Shown: one piece after another, positions 34,739-46,639 of the stretch | How the letters are laid out: each line of letters starts with the position of its first letter | Position numbering within the stretch: position 1 is the first letter of the stretch | Source: Symsagittifera roscoffensis | Taxonomy: Eukaryota; Xenacoelomorpha; Acoela; Convolutidae | Reading direction: 5' to 3' | Assembly: GCF_963678635.1 (NCBI RefSeq) | Contig: NC_087070.1 | Span: forward strand, 124,001-188,000 | DNA length: 64,000 nt | The notes under the pieces: generated by a model | Seen by the model: the letters and a program-made list of their open reading frames with translations, nothing else | Told to the model about the DNA's origin: nothing | Databases searched by the model: none | Made by a program: the position numbers and the translations under genes

Positions 34739-34860
34739 GGTCAAGGTTATTTTGCAAGATCTTGCAAGATGGAGGTTATCTTGCAAGATCTTGTAGAGTA
34801 AGGTTATCGTGCAAAAAGCTTGCACTATTCTAAGATCTTGCAAGATATTCTCCTATGAAA
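34739..34860. repeat. Left inverted copy of palindromic TTGCAAGATCTTGCAA repeat
   Basis: Contains GGTTATTTTGCAAGATCTTG, with the perfect 16-base palindrome TTGCAAGATCTTGCAA at 34752-34767 and further partial copies of CAAGATCTTG up to about 34855. The reverse complement of the same block occurs at 59685-59835, on the far side of the LTR retroelement, so the pair looks like the two ends of an older element split by that insertion. Confidence 0.6.
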
Positions 34861-35231
34861 AGTTTTCATAAAAATTGATACTGAGCGCCAAAAAAAACAC
34901 GGTGTAGAACATAATCGACTAGGGACACAAAGAATTCGGAGTTTAACTTTGCATAAAAAAATTAAGTTTACCGAGTTTTAAAAATGCTGATTTCTGTGCT
35001 TATTTTTCCGCTTTCGTAATGAAAAAAGCTTTAGGCTGTAGTTATAATTTATGCATTTTGAATTGAGATTTCCAAGAAGATTTTACTAAAATTGTTTTTT
35101 GGATTAATTCATGTTAAGGTTAAAATTTGTTTTTTAAATATTTATGTCAAATTTTTTGAACAATAGAATCAATTAGCTTTAGATATTTTGTATGCAATAA
35201 ACAATTATGTTCATATACAAACTGTCATATA

Positions 35232-35235
35232 CTAT
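35232..35235. other. Target-site duplication, left copy (CTAT)
   Basis: CTAT lies directly before the left LTR edge (TGAGTTATG...) and again directly after the right LTR edge (...GTTTCA) at 59552-59555. Four bases is the usual size for gypsy/errantivirus-type insertions. Confidence 0.65.
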
Positions 35236-35806
35236 TGAGTTATGTATAGGTTACTGTACTCAGAGAGTAATTTCAGATAAGGTACACCGTCTGCTCGTCA
35301 CGCGGATAGATGCTCGTCACGCGGATCTTATTTTCGGCCGGATAGATTCGTGCAACTTCTTAGTCTAATACCAATCTTAATCTTACTCTTATATCTCCTA
35401 GTCTCAATAGATCTAGTGTACACCGGTTTGCGCGAGTTAGTTCCGGAATGAGAACAACTGTATTCTAAGTTTAAATCAAATTGTGCTGGTGCTGAAACTA
35501 CAAGTAGTTTCAGCACTTACGAATAAGTGTCAATGTTAGAGATGGAATATGATTGGTTAGTTAGTAAAATTTTATAGTGATAATTTATCATCAATATAAT
35601 TGGTTTTTAAATACTAATTTAGAACTGGTTCCAAAACCCTGCTCGATCAGTATATATGATAGCAGTTAGAAGTAGTTTCAACACTTTACAAATAAATAAG
35701 TTGTTAGTTTGATGGAGTGTGATTGGTTAGTATTTAATATTTTATAGAGATAAAATATCTCAATAATAACCAATGGTGAATACTAGTTTAGATCGATCTG
35801 GTTTCA
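35236..35806 (-). repeat. 3' LTR (571 bp, with internal insertion)
   Basis: Matches the outer right LTR at both edges. It is longer than that copy (571 versus 379) because TGCTCGTCACGCGGATAGA is tandemly duplicated at about 35292-35326 and because a stretch of about 170 bases at roughly 35519-35690 sits between two copies of AGTAGTTTCARCACTT. The extra stretch includes its own diverged partial copy of the neighbouring LTR sequence. Confidence 0.8.
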
Positions 35807-35825
35807 CCCATCCGGGGTTTAGAGA
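35807..35825 (-). promoter_or_regulatory. Candidate polypurine tract
   Basis: On the minus strand the bases immediately before the 3' LTR read ...CCCCGGATGGG, then TGAAACC, where the LTR begins. The purine run is short, but its position directly before the LTR is where plus-strand DNA synthesis is primed in LTR elements. Confidence 0.45.
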
Positions 35826-35859
35826 GTTTTAGTTTTTGTTCTTTGACATTCATCTGTAA

Positions 35860-36370
35860 TAGAGGATGGATAATGTTTGTTTGTATTTCTCGAGCATCAT
35901 TTCTGTTTCGTTCTTGGATAAGGATGTCTTATCAATCTGCTCCAGGAAGATGGAATCGTCGATATCACTCTGTCATTCGACAATGAATGTGACCGCCAAC
36001 TGTTGGGGTTGTTTCTGGAAGTCAATCTGATTTCCAAATGGTTTGTTATGATCGTTTGTTCTTGTTTGGTAGAGAACTGTGTTTCGATCTCGTTTGGGAA
36101 TGGCATGAAGTTTGAGCTTAGTTGAAATGCCTGGTGACTTGGATCTGTACGTATACTTGAACATCGAGATGGCTATTGTTCTGTTGCAATGGATTTTGTT
36201 TTCTGCGATGCCAAGTCGTACTCTATATCCATTGAGTGTAGTGATTGTAGGCAGCATGTCAGGTAGGTTTTTGCCATTCCGTACTTGGAGTGTGATTGGG
36301 TTTTCAAGTTCCTTGCTGCTCGTCTTTGGACTGTTTGTAACATATAAACTGCATTATATCATTTACATTT
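35860..36370 (-). pseudogene. Unassigned retroelement frame nearest the 3' LTR
   Basis: A minus-strand reading of about 170 residues covering 36370 to 35860, with one frame change near 35970. Composition is protein-like (Ile/Thr/Lys-rich, then an acidic end rich in Asp, Glu and Lys) and unlike the random frames of the flanks. No family recognised. Its place between the env-like gene and the LTR makes it an accessory frame of this element or the last exon of the frame upstream. Confidence 0.45.
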
Positions 36371-37439
36371 AGAAATCTTTGTTAATCTTATTTCTAAGTT
36401 ATGATCTTTGTATTAGTTTTTATCGCAAAAGCGTTAATATTCAGTTCGGTTATTTTAAAGAGCTACTCAAATTTTAGTAACTCTCGTCAAAAATAGTGTC
36501 GTGGGTGTCACAAAGAGTGGATGTAGCACGTTGCGTGAGGCCGGCTATAGGACATGCTCAGGACGTCCTCTTCTGGTGGGTTAGGCCAGAAGTGAGGGTA
36601 TAATTTCGTGCACTCTTTTTGGAGGGTCCTGTGTTAGTTCAACCTTCCATGCCATTTTTTTTACTAGTGTTTTCTTTTGTTGTCTTAGTTTTGTCTTTTC
36701 CTCAAAAATCAAATTGTTTGTTTTGGGTTTGTCTTTCGACCACTGGTGTTTTGTTCTTTTGTGTTCAGACTGAAAAGTAATCGTTAAAAGAATAATTTAT
36801 CCAGTTCTAAGCTGGTGTTAATCCAGTTTGGGTACCGTGGGTTTTCTTTTTTTAGTCATGCTGTTAGGTTCTGGTTTATGGTATTTAGTAACCTTGCGTT
36901 GGTTAGTTAGGATAATTATATAATTCCTTTCCAACCGGGTTAAGGAAAAAGTTGAAACGTGTGAAAATTTGTTAGAGTTGTTATCAGTGAAAGTTGAAAC
37001 TCAAATTCATTGTTTTAAACAATTCTTTGTGGGCGAGCAATGCGAATTTGGATAGAACATTGGGTGAGAGAATATAAAGAAGCGTCTTTGAAAAAGTTAG
37101 TACTGCTTTTGCAATTTATGAACAACTTTTATGAATTTACTACTTTTAAAGTTATAAATTTTACTGCTTGATTTGGGTGTTGAAATTATTAAGTTATTTT
37201 CAATTTATGAATATTTACTGCTTTGGGAAAAAGAATTTATATAATAATTTGCTGTTTCATACGGGATTATTTCATTGCTTCAATTATTGGATAGGTTAAT
37301 AGAAAATAATGATTTGAAAAAGAGTTTCTGTTTTTTATTTTGCTTTTTGTTTTGTAGATGATTGATGATTGTCCCTATGAAGAAAAAGAGAAAACATTGA
37401 TTAATAATGGTTAGTTTTTTTTAAATTTATTAAATAAGT
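36371..37439 (-). other. Retroelement segment with no clear frame
   Basis: A+T-rich, with stops in all frames on both strands. It lies between two minus-strand coding-like stretches and could be an intron or decayed coding DNA; I see no firm splice signals. Confidence 0.35.
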
Positions 37440-39600
37440 ATTGAATTCATATTATTTAATCGTCGGTGAAGAAGCCATGGGGAAAACATTGTGGTTGATA
37501 TCAGATGAGGTTAGTAGTTTAGCTAACAAACGAATGATGTGTTTAGTTTGCAAAAAGGGCCAAAGCAGTTCAAGTGCTTTAATGATGTTACGTTCTTTAG
37601 TTTGAGGTGGTTGTTCATACGGTGTGTATTGAATTAGGTTGTATAATCTGTGATTATAGCGAGTGTTATATATGAATTCTGGGATCGGGACTTCGACGGG
37701 CTGCAGGATTTCATGAGGGACAATTAGTGGGCGGGATTTGTCTACGTTTATGAGTTTGTTTAGTGGGCAGAAGATATAGGTCTGGGTGATGGGATCATAA
37801 TTTTGGAGGGTGCCTTGTAAGTTAGTGTTTTTAATACAATAGTTGAAGTTAAGAAAAAACGGTGATGTGTATTTTGAGTTAATGTATTGAAATCTATGGC
37901 GAGGTTGTCGTGCTGGTGTATTGTCAGTGTAATGACTTTGAATAAATTTCTAATAGGTGTACGTATGCGTTTGTTTGGTCCGTATCATGACTTTGCGTGA
38001 ACAGTGCAAATCACGTTCTTTTGGTGTGAGGAAATGAAAGGCTAGTGAAAGGTGGTTGAATTTGTTAAAGTATGATTCATAAGCATTAATGATACCTAGT
38101 GCTGCGGAGATGACCTTGTCGTACTTTTTATTTAAGATGTTGAGGATGAAGGTGTATGAGGTTTTAATGAACAATTTTTCGATTAATTGGGGATTAGTAT
38201 ATGGGTCGTTACCTAGACAAATGTCTTCATTTGGTCGGATGATATTATGATCGTAAAAATCGATGGAGTAATTATTAGCTTTAGGTGCAGTGAATTTGAT
38301 TGGTGATTCTCTGTATCCCATTTGCGTGAACTGGTTTGGGGTTAGTGCTGTTGTTAGAAATTAGAGTAGGGTGCTGCTTACTTCATTATTATGAGGGGTG
38401 TTATATAGTGGTAATGTTAATGGATTAGTAAAGTGGTAATGAGATGTCCATGAGAGTGTAGGGTCTAAGACATTCTCGTTTACATAATGGGGTTTTTCAT
38501 CATTGGGGTCGGAATGGAAGTATGTACATGGTGGGAAAAAATGTAAACATATTTGTAGGAATTCTCTCGTTTTAGAGTGAAGTGGATGATTTATAAATGT
38601 GGTGAATGTTCCTGGGTTAGATGGGAATGGGGTATTAGGGAATTTGCGTTTAAAGGTTCGGTAAGGGCGGTTGGTACTAGAGGATGGGGTTGATGGGGAA
38701 GTGGGGTTTCGGGAGTGTGTATAAGTTGAAGAGGGGATTGGGGTTGATGGGTTGGATGATGTTAAAGATCGTGAAAATTGGTGAATACTTAGTAATTGTG
38801 GTTGTAATTGATGTTGTAGTGTTATGAAGTTATCAAGTTCATGCGATATGTGTGTGTGTGATCTTGGTCGTTGTTATCGGATGATTCGCTGGTTAGAGTT
38901 GAAAATGTGGGTGTGACATGTGAAATGACGGAGAGAGGGAGGGGAAAGAGGTTCAATTTTGACTTGGGAATGGAAAGGTTGAAAGGGAGGCTGGGGAAAA
39001 TGTAGATGGACTGGTTCGCAAAATCTTCAGGTGCTTCTATATCGGAGTTGTTCAATTGGGAGATGGTGTTATATACGGTTGTGTTGGAATTAGTATCTGA
39101 TTCCATGCTGGGTGAAATGTTAGGATGAGGTGATCGAGGTGGGGGGAAAGCAAAAAGTGGGATGATGGGGAAGTTGTTCTGAAGGTTGGCCTTGTGGGAA
39201 ATTGATTGATGGAGGGATCCAATTTGGCGGCTCAACATGGGCTAAAGAGATGGTTGTTCTGAGAACGAAAATTAGTGGTATGTGGTTGTTCTATAATTTG
39301 TTCGAATGTGTCGTCTATGTTGGGTTGTTGGGTTATTATGTGTTGGATTGGGCTTTGTGGATATCTAGATCTCGAAGTTATGAGGTCTGATAGGGCAATA
39401 TTTCGAACATTTCGTGGTACCAATGATAAGGGGTGGTTATGGTTGAGGTTTTGTGCTTGTGGTGCTGTGGGCGTTGTATTTGTGATTCTTTTGTATTTAT
39501 ATCGTTTTGTGATTCGTCATACGTGTTTGGTGTTGTTGATAACTTGGTATTGCATTCTTTCATTTGAGCGTCTAAGAGAATTTTATTGATTGATGTTGAA
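37440..39600 (-). pseudogene. Unassigned accessory frame(s) downstream of env-like gene
   Basis: A long stretch of minus-strand coding-like DNA, split by several frame changes: pieces at 39563-39378, 39423-39232, 39238-38822, about 38800-38370, 38321-37950 and about 37850-37460. The first part is rich in Ser, Thr, Pro and Asn (low complexity). The last 300 residues are globular-looking with many aromatic residues. No protease, polymerase or membrane signature is visible. If read through it would be roughly 650-700 residues. I cannot assign a role. Its position after env, with the same decay level as gag and pol, supports its belonging to the element. Confidence 0.5.
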
Positions 39601-39647
39601 AATTTTCCAAAAATCCAGCGAAAAGTATGCGTGCTACGCTTGCTTGT

Positions 39648-41640
39648 TTATTTACTTGTGTGTATTGCGCATGTATTGTAGATTCCTTTTAAGAGAGAGA
39701 AAAGAAATCCAAGAAAATTAAACAATGTGTATAGTATAGTCAATCTTTCTAAGATGTAGTAGGGCCATCCTAGAAAGGCAAGATGTTCTTTTTTCGTTTT
39801 TACAAAACTAAAAATATTTATTGGTGATATATCTTGTGGTCTGTATTTTTCGCCATCTAAGTAAATGTAACCTTTTATATCTTTAAAATATCCGCTATAG
39901 TCTTGTGCGTATATGTCTGAAAAGCCTGCTGTTTCCACAAGTTTGCGTAGGTTTTGATCTATGGATTGTCGTTGGATTGTGTCCAATTTTGTGAGCAATT
40001 CTTGAAATTGTTGTGATCGAATGTGATGTTGAATGCTTTATTTAGAGTATATGCCGATTGATTGTAAATCAATATTGGAATTGCGGGCAATAGCTCTAAT
40101 GCTTTCTGTTGAAAGTTTTTTGAGTGGTTGCATGAGTGTAGGGTATGGTGTGAGAAGATAGTATTTATCTTCGTCAGGGTTTAATTGTACAACAATGTTT
40201 TCTGATCCACATGGGACTGCTGTATCCCAAATGTAAGTTCTGTGGGAGAGTGTGTCAACAAAATGTACTTTGTTTTTGTAGAATATTGGGACTCTTTTAT
40301 AACATCTTTTATCTTCAAAAACATATAAAGGTGATACTTTTTTGGTTTAGGTCTAATACCATAGTATGTTTCCTTCGTAGTCAATAAATCTTGATCTGTT
40401 TCCTGACAATAAATATCCTGCATAAGGGATTTTAAGTATTGCTAGTGCAAGTGATTGTAAAATTTGTGTGCGTTCAAGTTCGCATAATTGATGGAGTGTT
40501 TCGAGTTCTGTCAAAGACAATTCTTGAAAGATTCTTTTATTGTGTAATCTAATTTCATATCTAAGTGTATGTCATAGTAGATTGCGCCAAAATGAGTGTT
40601 GTTCAGAAGTGATCGTTCTTGTAAGCGTGTACTGTCTTTGTCTTGTGGTTTTAATTTTTCACCGGTTCTTCCTGTATTCTTTTGAAATTTTTTTGGGACA
40701 TATGAGTTTTCGTCAGTGGTTGAGTGAGATGTAGGCATTGGACGTATTATAAATTTCCTGTATTCATGACCAAAACGTCTTCTTATTCCTCAAGAATTTC
40801 TGAATTTTGTGTTTTGTGAAGTGGTTTGGTGTAATTACATGCTAGTTGCGTTTCTGGGTATATTTGGAAACGTCTCAATTTATTTTCTGTATTATGGATG
40901 TTTCTAATTTTTATTTTCTCTTTCTAATTTGGCCAGGGCTTACATCTTCAAACGAGATTGATTCAATTAAAAATTTTTGATGAAATTTTATCATTCTAGC
41001 TTCTATTTTTGCTACTTGAAGTGTTGTTCAGGTGTCTTCGGGGAAGCAAACGATTGTTGCTTGTGTGTGCGTAGTAGGGTCGCAACATCCTTGGTCGTTT
41101 TTGCAAGGAAGTCTGATTCCTTGATAAATTATAGTGTCATCTTTTAAATCACATGTTAGTTGTACTTTTTCAAGTAGTATTTTCCAACCAAAAAACATTA
41201 TTTCTTGGTATCCTTTAGTTTTTGTATCTGCTTTACATTTTGAGGGATTGTTTATTCCAAGGTGTGCTTTCGACTTTTTATCATGGAGATCATATGTTAA
41301 TCTTCCATGTGCTCAGTGAAAGGGGAGTTTGTTATCTAGTCTTACATGACCTTGGTATTTTTCAAGTTCAGCTTGATAGGCTTTCTGGAAAAACTGGAAA
41401 ATTTACTAGTTTTCTGTTTGTGCCTTTATTTGACCTGATCTTTAGTCTTTTAGGTTCGCTTTTGCAATCTTCAGGGCTGAGGTGCAACAGTCTTTCGATG
41501 TTACTTCGGTAAAAAGATTCATAGTCTAATCAGTTTTTATTTCCGTTCGAAACTTGTGAACAATGTTGAGTGCAATAAACCATTGAGTGACTTGGTTTAT
41601 TGCATATTTGTGTAATGTTTTTTGTTTATTTTCTTCACAG
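39648..41640 (-). pseudogene. env-like: Env-like membrane glycoprotein, broken
   Basis: Minus-strand coding remnants in the position of env after integrase. The N-terminal half (about 41640-40800) has several Cys residues; the middle pieces lie at 40738-40511 and 40423-40181. The C-terminal piece (39998-39648, 116 residues) ends in a hydrophobic segment around residues 72-108 that fits a membrane anchor, followed by a short tail. The reading frame changes at least four times and there are in-frame stops near 40350 and 40040, so no full protein can be made. The family is inferred from position, Cys content and the C-terminal anchor; a relation to errantivirus-type envelope proteins is likely but unproven. 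Confidence 0.6.
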
Positions 41641-41829
41641 TCATAATGTGTGACTAGTTAATCCTGGTGACCGGATCGGGTTGAAGGATTGTTGGGATCA
41701 GGTTTGAAAAATTGAAAAAGAAGAGAGTTTGAAAAATTATTATCTTTAAAATATACAATTGTATGATAGTCCTAAATATGGATTATAAAAGGTGATCTAT
41801 CCTATTGTCCTTTTTGTGTATCTATCGTA

Positions 41830-42920
41830 TTTGTAGATTACTTCTGTGGTTATAAACGGGGGAGGTAAAGATTGAGCTGTTAAATTTGGAGGTGCTAGGG
41901 GTAAGGGATGGTGGTTTATTTTGTTTAGTTTTACTGTGATTTCGATTTTCAATGTCAAGTTGTCTTGTCTAAGTATTTGTATATTGTGGTCTTGAATATC
42001 TTTGTGAATATCCTGTCGATATTCTAGTCTATTTAGTGCCCAGTTGTGTTATCCTTGGATTCGTGATTTGTCCAATTAATGGAGGGGATGCTACGAAAGT
42101 ATTCCAATCTAGTCGTAATTGTATGTTATTTGTAGAATTTTCTCTATATCTGGCTTCGAGATTTAGAGGAAAATTCGGAGGAATTGGTGTTTGTGAAATT
42201 GGAGTTAAAGAAGGTGTTGAGGGAAGTGAAAAAGTTTCAGGTAGTGACAAAAATGTGTCAGATGGAACGTCTATTGCGTCATTTTTTAAATTTGGTTCGC
42301 CTTGGCTGAAAGCTTGTGTCATCCAAAATGGGAGGTTTTATGTAGTGGCTGGGGGGTTAAAAGGGTTTTCTCTGATTTGTTCAGATGTAGGGGTTGAACC
42401 TAAATAATCTGAGAGAATGTTTGATGTATTTTGTTGTACTGGAGTCTGTGCGGTACTTTGAATTGTACTGCTAGAAAGGTTTATTGGATTTGTTGTAGGT
42501 GAGTGAGGTATGCTGAATTGAACTCTGGGGTTTTTGTAAAATTCTATTTCGTCGTGGATGAATAATTTGTCTATTGATTTCGAATGTATTTTGGTGTTGA
42601 CTTTGGTGTCTTGCTGTATTAAGATCTTGAAGGAGAGGGGGGTATTTATTGTATACTGATTCGTATTGTGGTTCGCTCAGCGATGCTTGGCGAAATACTG
42701 GCTCTAGTGGTTCGGACAATCGTGAGTGTCTTTCTTCAAATGTATATGGATTGTCCTGAAAAGAGATGCGTGTTGATGATTGAGGGTTATTTGCTTAAGT
42801 ATTTGTTGGTGTTGTTGGAGGTTCTTGGGACGTTGTTGGTGGGGACTGATGTGGAGGTTGTTGATAAGCAATTTTGGAAAATTTTTGAAAAACTATTTAT
42901 TGAAGAGGAAAATTTGTGAT
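41830..42920 (-). pseudogene. Proline/glutamine-rich frame between integrase and env
   Basis: Minus-strand coding-like stretch, clearest at 42719-42471 and 42322-42029, with extensions to about 42910 and 41840. It is rich in Pro, Gln, Ser and Asn with repeated SLSEP/RLSEPLEP-like wording, and ends in a more regular helical part (about 42020-41850). Broken by at least two frame changes and one stop. It could be a separate structural protein or an N-terminal part of the next gene. No family assigned. Confidence 0.45.
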
Positions 42921-43066
42921 TTTTGTAGTATTCTTGAATAAAAAAGTATTAAACGTACTGTTGCTAATGCGAAGGTTAAAACAGCCTTTTTATACATTTG
43001 CATATTGTCTTTATGAGGGATGTCGAAAACGTGAGAAATATTATAAGAAGAAGAAAAACATCTGTT

Positions 43067-43384
43067 CTACTGAATAGAAGTTAGAACATTTAGATTGTTT
43101 TTTGAAATATCGTACCTGAGGAGGTGGTCAATAATTTTGATAAAATTAACGTATGTTTGGGCAAGGGAATAAAAAATGATGAAAAAGTTGCAAAAAAATA
43201 TCAGGGTGAGAATGAACATTTCTAAAATGTCAGATATGAAAATTATACAAGATTTGAAAAAATTGGAAAGAATTGAAAAAAGCTTTGAAAGCATATTATG
43301 AAATTTGTTAACTGTTTGAGAATGAACCATTTGAAGAAATGATTTCTTCGTCAAATTATTTTTTATTTTTGAGGCTAATTTCAA
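43067..43384 (-). CDS. Doubtful small hydrophobic frame in the integrase-accessory gap
   Basis: A 105-residue minus-strand frame with an ATG at 43384, Lys-rich at its start and with a hydrophobic block around residues 46-72 that could span a membrane. It lies in the otherwise empty interval 42921-44033 of the retroelement, where I see no other gene. A+T-rich DNA readily gives such Phe/Ile/Leu-rich readings by chance. Confidence 0.2.
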   Translation of the reverse strand: MKLASKIKNNLTKKSFLQMVHSQTVNKFHNMLSKLFSILSNFFKSCIIFISDILEMFILTLIFFCNFFIIFYSLAQTYVNFIKIIDHLLRYDISKNNLNVLTSIQ

Positions 43385-44033
43385 GTGTGGTCGGATTATT
43401 TATTGGTTTTTGACAAGTGGGTTGGATTTCGACAATTTTTGACAAAGGAATGTTTTGAGGGCTCTTAAGTTTCTTCCTGGTTTTGTTGTTATTTATTGGA
43501 TGATTTGGGGTATCAACGAGATATTCGTACTTTAGGCTAAATGATCATGTCCATTTTGTTCTTTAGGCTATTTTAATATTTTTACCTGAGGTGTTTACGA
43601 GGTCTAGATTGGCACAATATTCTTCATCTTTGTACTGTTTGATAGAGGAGGGTTGTAACTTTGAACCTTTGTTTATTTCAGGTGTCAATGTTTAGTGGTT
43701 TGCTTATTTTTGACCTGGAGGTTTTTGAGTTATAGTTAGAGATTAGCTTGATGGTGATCATTTGTCGGCTAATGAAGTCGTGTTAAAAATGAGTGTTGAT
43801 TCGGAAAAGCTAATAATTGGCTGAATTTGAAGTAGTTTGTTCTGTTGCTTTTTAGCATGATTTTTGAGAAAATATTTGGTCCATGAAAATATCTTCAAGA
43901 GGTGAAAATGTTAATGATTTTAAAGTCGTTTTTGAAATTCAACTTTCTTTAATATTTTAGATTGTGGGATGAATGTTTTGTAATCTTTTCGTGGCTGATT
44001 TCGAATTCGCGATGATTGTCTATGTAGAGATTT

Positions 44034-45840
44034 TTATTTTTGATCTTGTGGGATAATTTTTTCTTCTAATTTTTGATTTTTTCTTTCTGTTTCAATTTCT
44101 TTTTGTTGTCTATGTTTTTGTGATATTTGTTTGGAAAGTTCTTTTTCCTTTTTATCAAATTGTTTTTGTATGATTTGCATATCAGCGTTTTGATTTTGAT
44201 TTTGTTCTGAACTTTTTTGAATAATTTTAAGTCCTGTAAAAGAGTATAGTTGAATAAGTTCTCGAAGTGCGTACTCTTTTGGGTAGTAAAGTAAAAGATT
44301 TTTTCGATGTTGAACGATTTTTTTTTGTTCTGTAAGTTTGTATGTTACATCCGTGGGTTTATCAATTATTTGAAACGGTTCTTTTCGGAGTGGTTGCACT
44401 TTTTTAGAAATTCCTTTTTGTGTTGTAAAGTTTGGAATTAAAAATTATGTTTTTTTGTTACTTTCTGGTAAATTTCGTTGTGTTTTTTGTCTCTGTTTAA
44501 AATCCATTCGGTGTGTGTTCCGGAAGCTAACTTTAAGCTTTGTGGATGATGAAAAGGATCTTCATCGTGGGTGTGTAGTGGTAAATTGTAACATTTTGAT
44601 TCTTTAGTTGGTTGGCAATAACGTTTTGCATTTTTTGAAGAATTTGCTGTAAACATTATTGGTTTCCGTGGTTTCTGGTTGAAAACCATTTCATAGGGTG
44701 ATGGTCCTAGGGTTTTTGTGATCTGTGAGTTATAAGATATAAGATCTGTTTATAAATTATAAGATATAAGATCTGTTGACAAATCAGTATATCGTGTGTC
44801 ATTTCCGTTAATAAAACATCTAAGAAATTCTTGTAGTGAACGGTTCATGCCTTCGACTAAACCATGAGTCTAAGGTGCATGATATGTACGTGGTTTGTGT
44901 CTAATGTTATTTAAGTGGCATAGTGTAATGATTTCGTTGTTTATTGATTCAGTGCCATTGTCTGTAACAAGGATTTCGGGTAAACCGAATTTTCCATCCA
45001 GTGTTCATAAAGTGTTGTATACGCATAATAAGATTTACAATGAGGTACCGGGTTAAGTGCTACGTAGTGTGTGAATGCGTCTACTTTTACCAATATATAT
45101 GAGTTTCCTTCTGAGGATGGTGATATTGGTCCTTTTGTATCGAAAGAGATTCTGTGATTGAAATATAAATTATGTGCTTTGAAATCATGTTTTTCTGCGA
45201 TTTGTTTTTGATTAGGGTATGGTTTTTTTAATTGACATGTTATGCAATCATTGCATAATACTTTTATCCAAATCGGTGCGTTTGGGAAATTAAAATTTTG
45301 TGTAAAATTTGAATATGTCTTTTCTGCTCCTGAGTGTCTTTTAGTGTGTAAAGAGTGAGAGGTATGAAAAGCTATAAGCATCATACTTAATGGTGGGCAG
45401 GGTAACTTGATATCAGGTGTTTGGTATTCTAGGATATCCGTGTTTTCATTGGTTGAGGTGTCGTTAAATTTTCTGAAATAACTAAGAAGATTTTTGTTTC
45501 CAAGTATGGTTGTATCGGCTTTCAGAGGCTCGGTTTCATATTTCTGCCAGGATTTTAACTGTCTAATGACTGGGTCAAGGTTTTGATGTTTTTGTAATAG
45601 TTTGAGTGTTATTTTTTCTGTTATTCGTAGAATATTGTTTTCATTTTCCAATTTTGATAGAGGTATTGTATCTAGTGGGTCATGAAGGTTAAAAACATAT
45701 TTATTTATAAATTTTGAATCAGTATTTGTTGGGCCTGATAAAATTACATTATCAGTGAAATTTTTTTCTATTAAAAGGAATAGATCTTTTTTATATATTT
45801 TTGTATGAGTGTTTTCCGCTTTGTTTTGTTTTTTGTCCAT
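44034..45840 (-). pseudogene. pol (IN): Integrase domain of pol, broken
   Basis: The 299-residue frame 45840-44941 carries an N-terminal zinc-binding region (His residues in HTSHSLHTKRHSG, then CNDCITC) and the first catalytic Asp in FDTKGPISP. The second Asp lies in VTDNGTES near 44955, in a shifted frame. The catalytic Glu is at 44852-44854, after an in-frame stop at 44870-44872. Pieces at 44689-44438 and 44399-44034 are the C-terminal part, the latter ending in a charged, Gln/Lys-rich tail. The element therefore has the D,D-35-E layout of retroviral and gypsy integrases, but the reading is interrupted at least three times. Confidence 0.8.
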
Positions 45841-46099
45841 GAAGAGTATGGTATCAGTTCAAATGTAGATGATCCTAGTAAATCTACTTCGTAGTGATTG
45901 TTTTGGCAAACTAGATATAGTGGAAAATGTTGTAGATAATTTATTTGTGGTTGTTCTAAATCAGTTTTTACTGCATATTTGCCTTATAATCTTGGTGATG
46001 ATTAGTCTTTTGAAAGTAAAAATTTTATATTTTGTAGTATTTCAACTGTTGTTTTTCGTGTCATTAATTCAAGTGGTGTATTTCTAGGTGGAGAAAAAC

Positions 46100-46520
46100 T
46101 ATTGGTTTATTGTCTGTAAATAAAACTGTTGGATATTTAGATCCAAGTATTAAAAATCATTTTCTGTAAGTGTATATATTATAGCTGTGCATTCTCTCAT
46201 AAGAATAAAGAGTCTAAGTTCAGGTTGTGTAAATAGCCTAGAGTGTGCTGAAATGAGGTTCATTTTATTTGTTCCATTGTGAGATTGAAATAATGCTGCG
46301 CCGATGCCAAAAATGGAGGCGTTGCACATAGCATAAAATAGTTGATCAGGATTTTGAATAGTGTTTGATAATTGTTCAGTGAGAAGATTTTTTTTGTCTC
46401 TTTGACTCGTTTTTGATGTTCTGTTGTCCATTCAAAATTATTTTGCTGTCTAAGGATGTTGTAAAATGGTCTTAAGTATAGCTGCATTTTGTATACGTAT
46501 TTACTTAAGAAGTTCAACAT
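46100..46520 (-). pseudogene. pol (RH): RNase H domain of pol, broken
   Basis: After the reverse transcriptase remnant comes the connecting motif GMLNFLSKYV and FEWTTEHQ, which is typical of gypsy pol. Next comes an RNase H-like stretch containing CNASIFGIGAALFQS and LMRECTAIIYTL (46431-46150). The first of the usual acidic residues reads Asn in the observed frame (CNAS where CDAS is common), another sign of decay. Two overlapping frames (46520-46260 and 46431-46150) share it, so there is a shift inside the domain. Confidence 0.75.
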
Positions 46521-46639
46521 TCCAAAGAGTTCTTGTTTTTTTTTCTTATTTGAAGCTGGTTAGAGCTTTTGGATTGCGTCTTTACGAGATTTTAATGGAG
46601 TTAAAGTGTTTTTTTTTCTATAATATGTTCAAGGAATTT

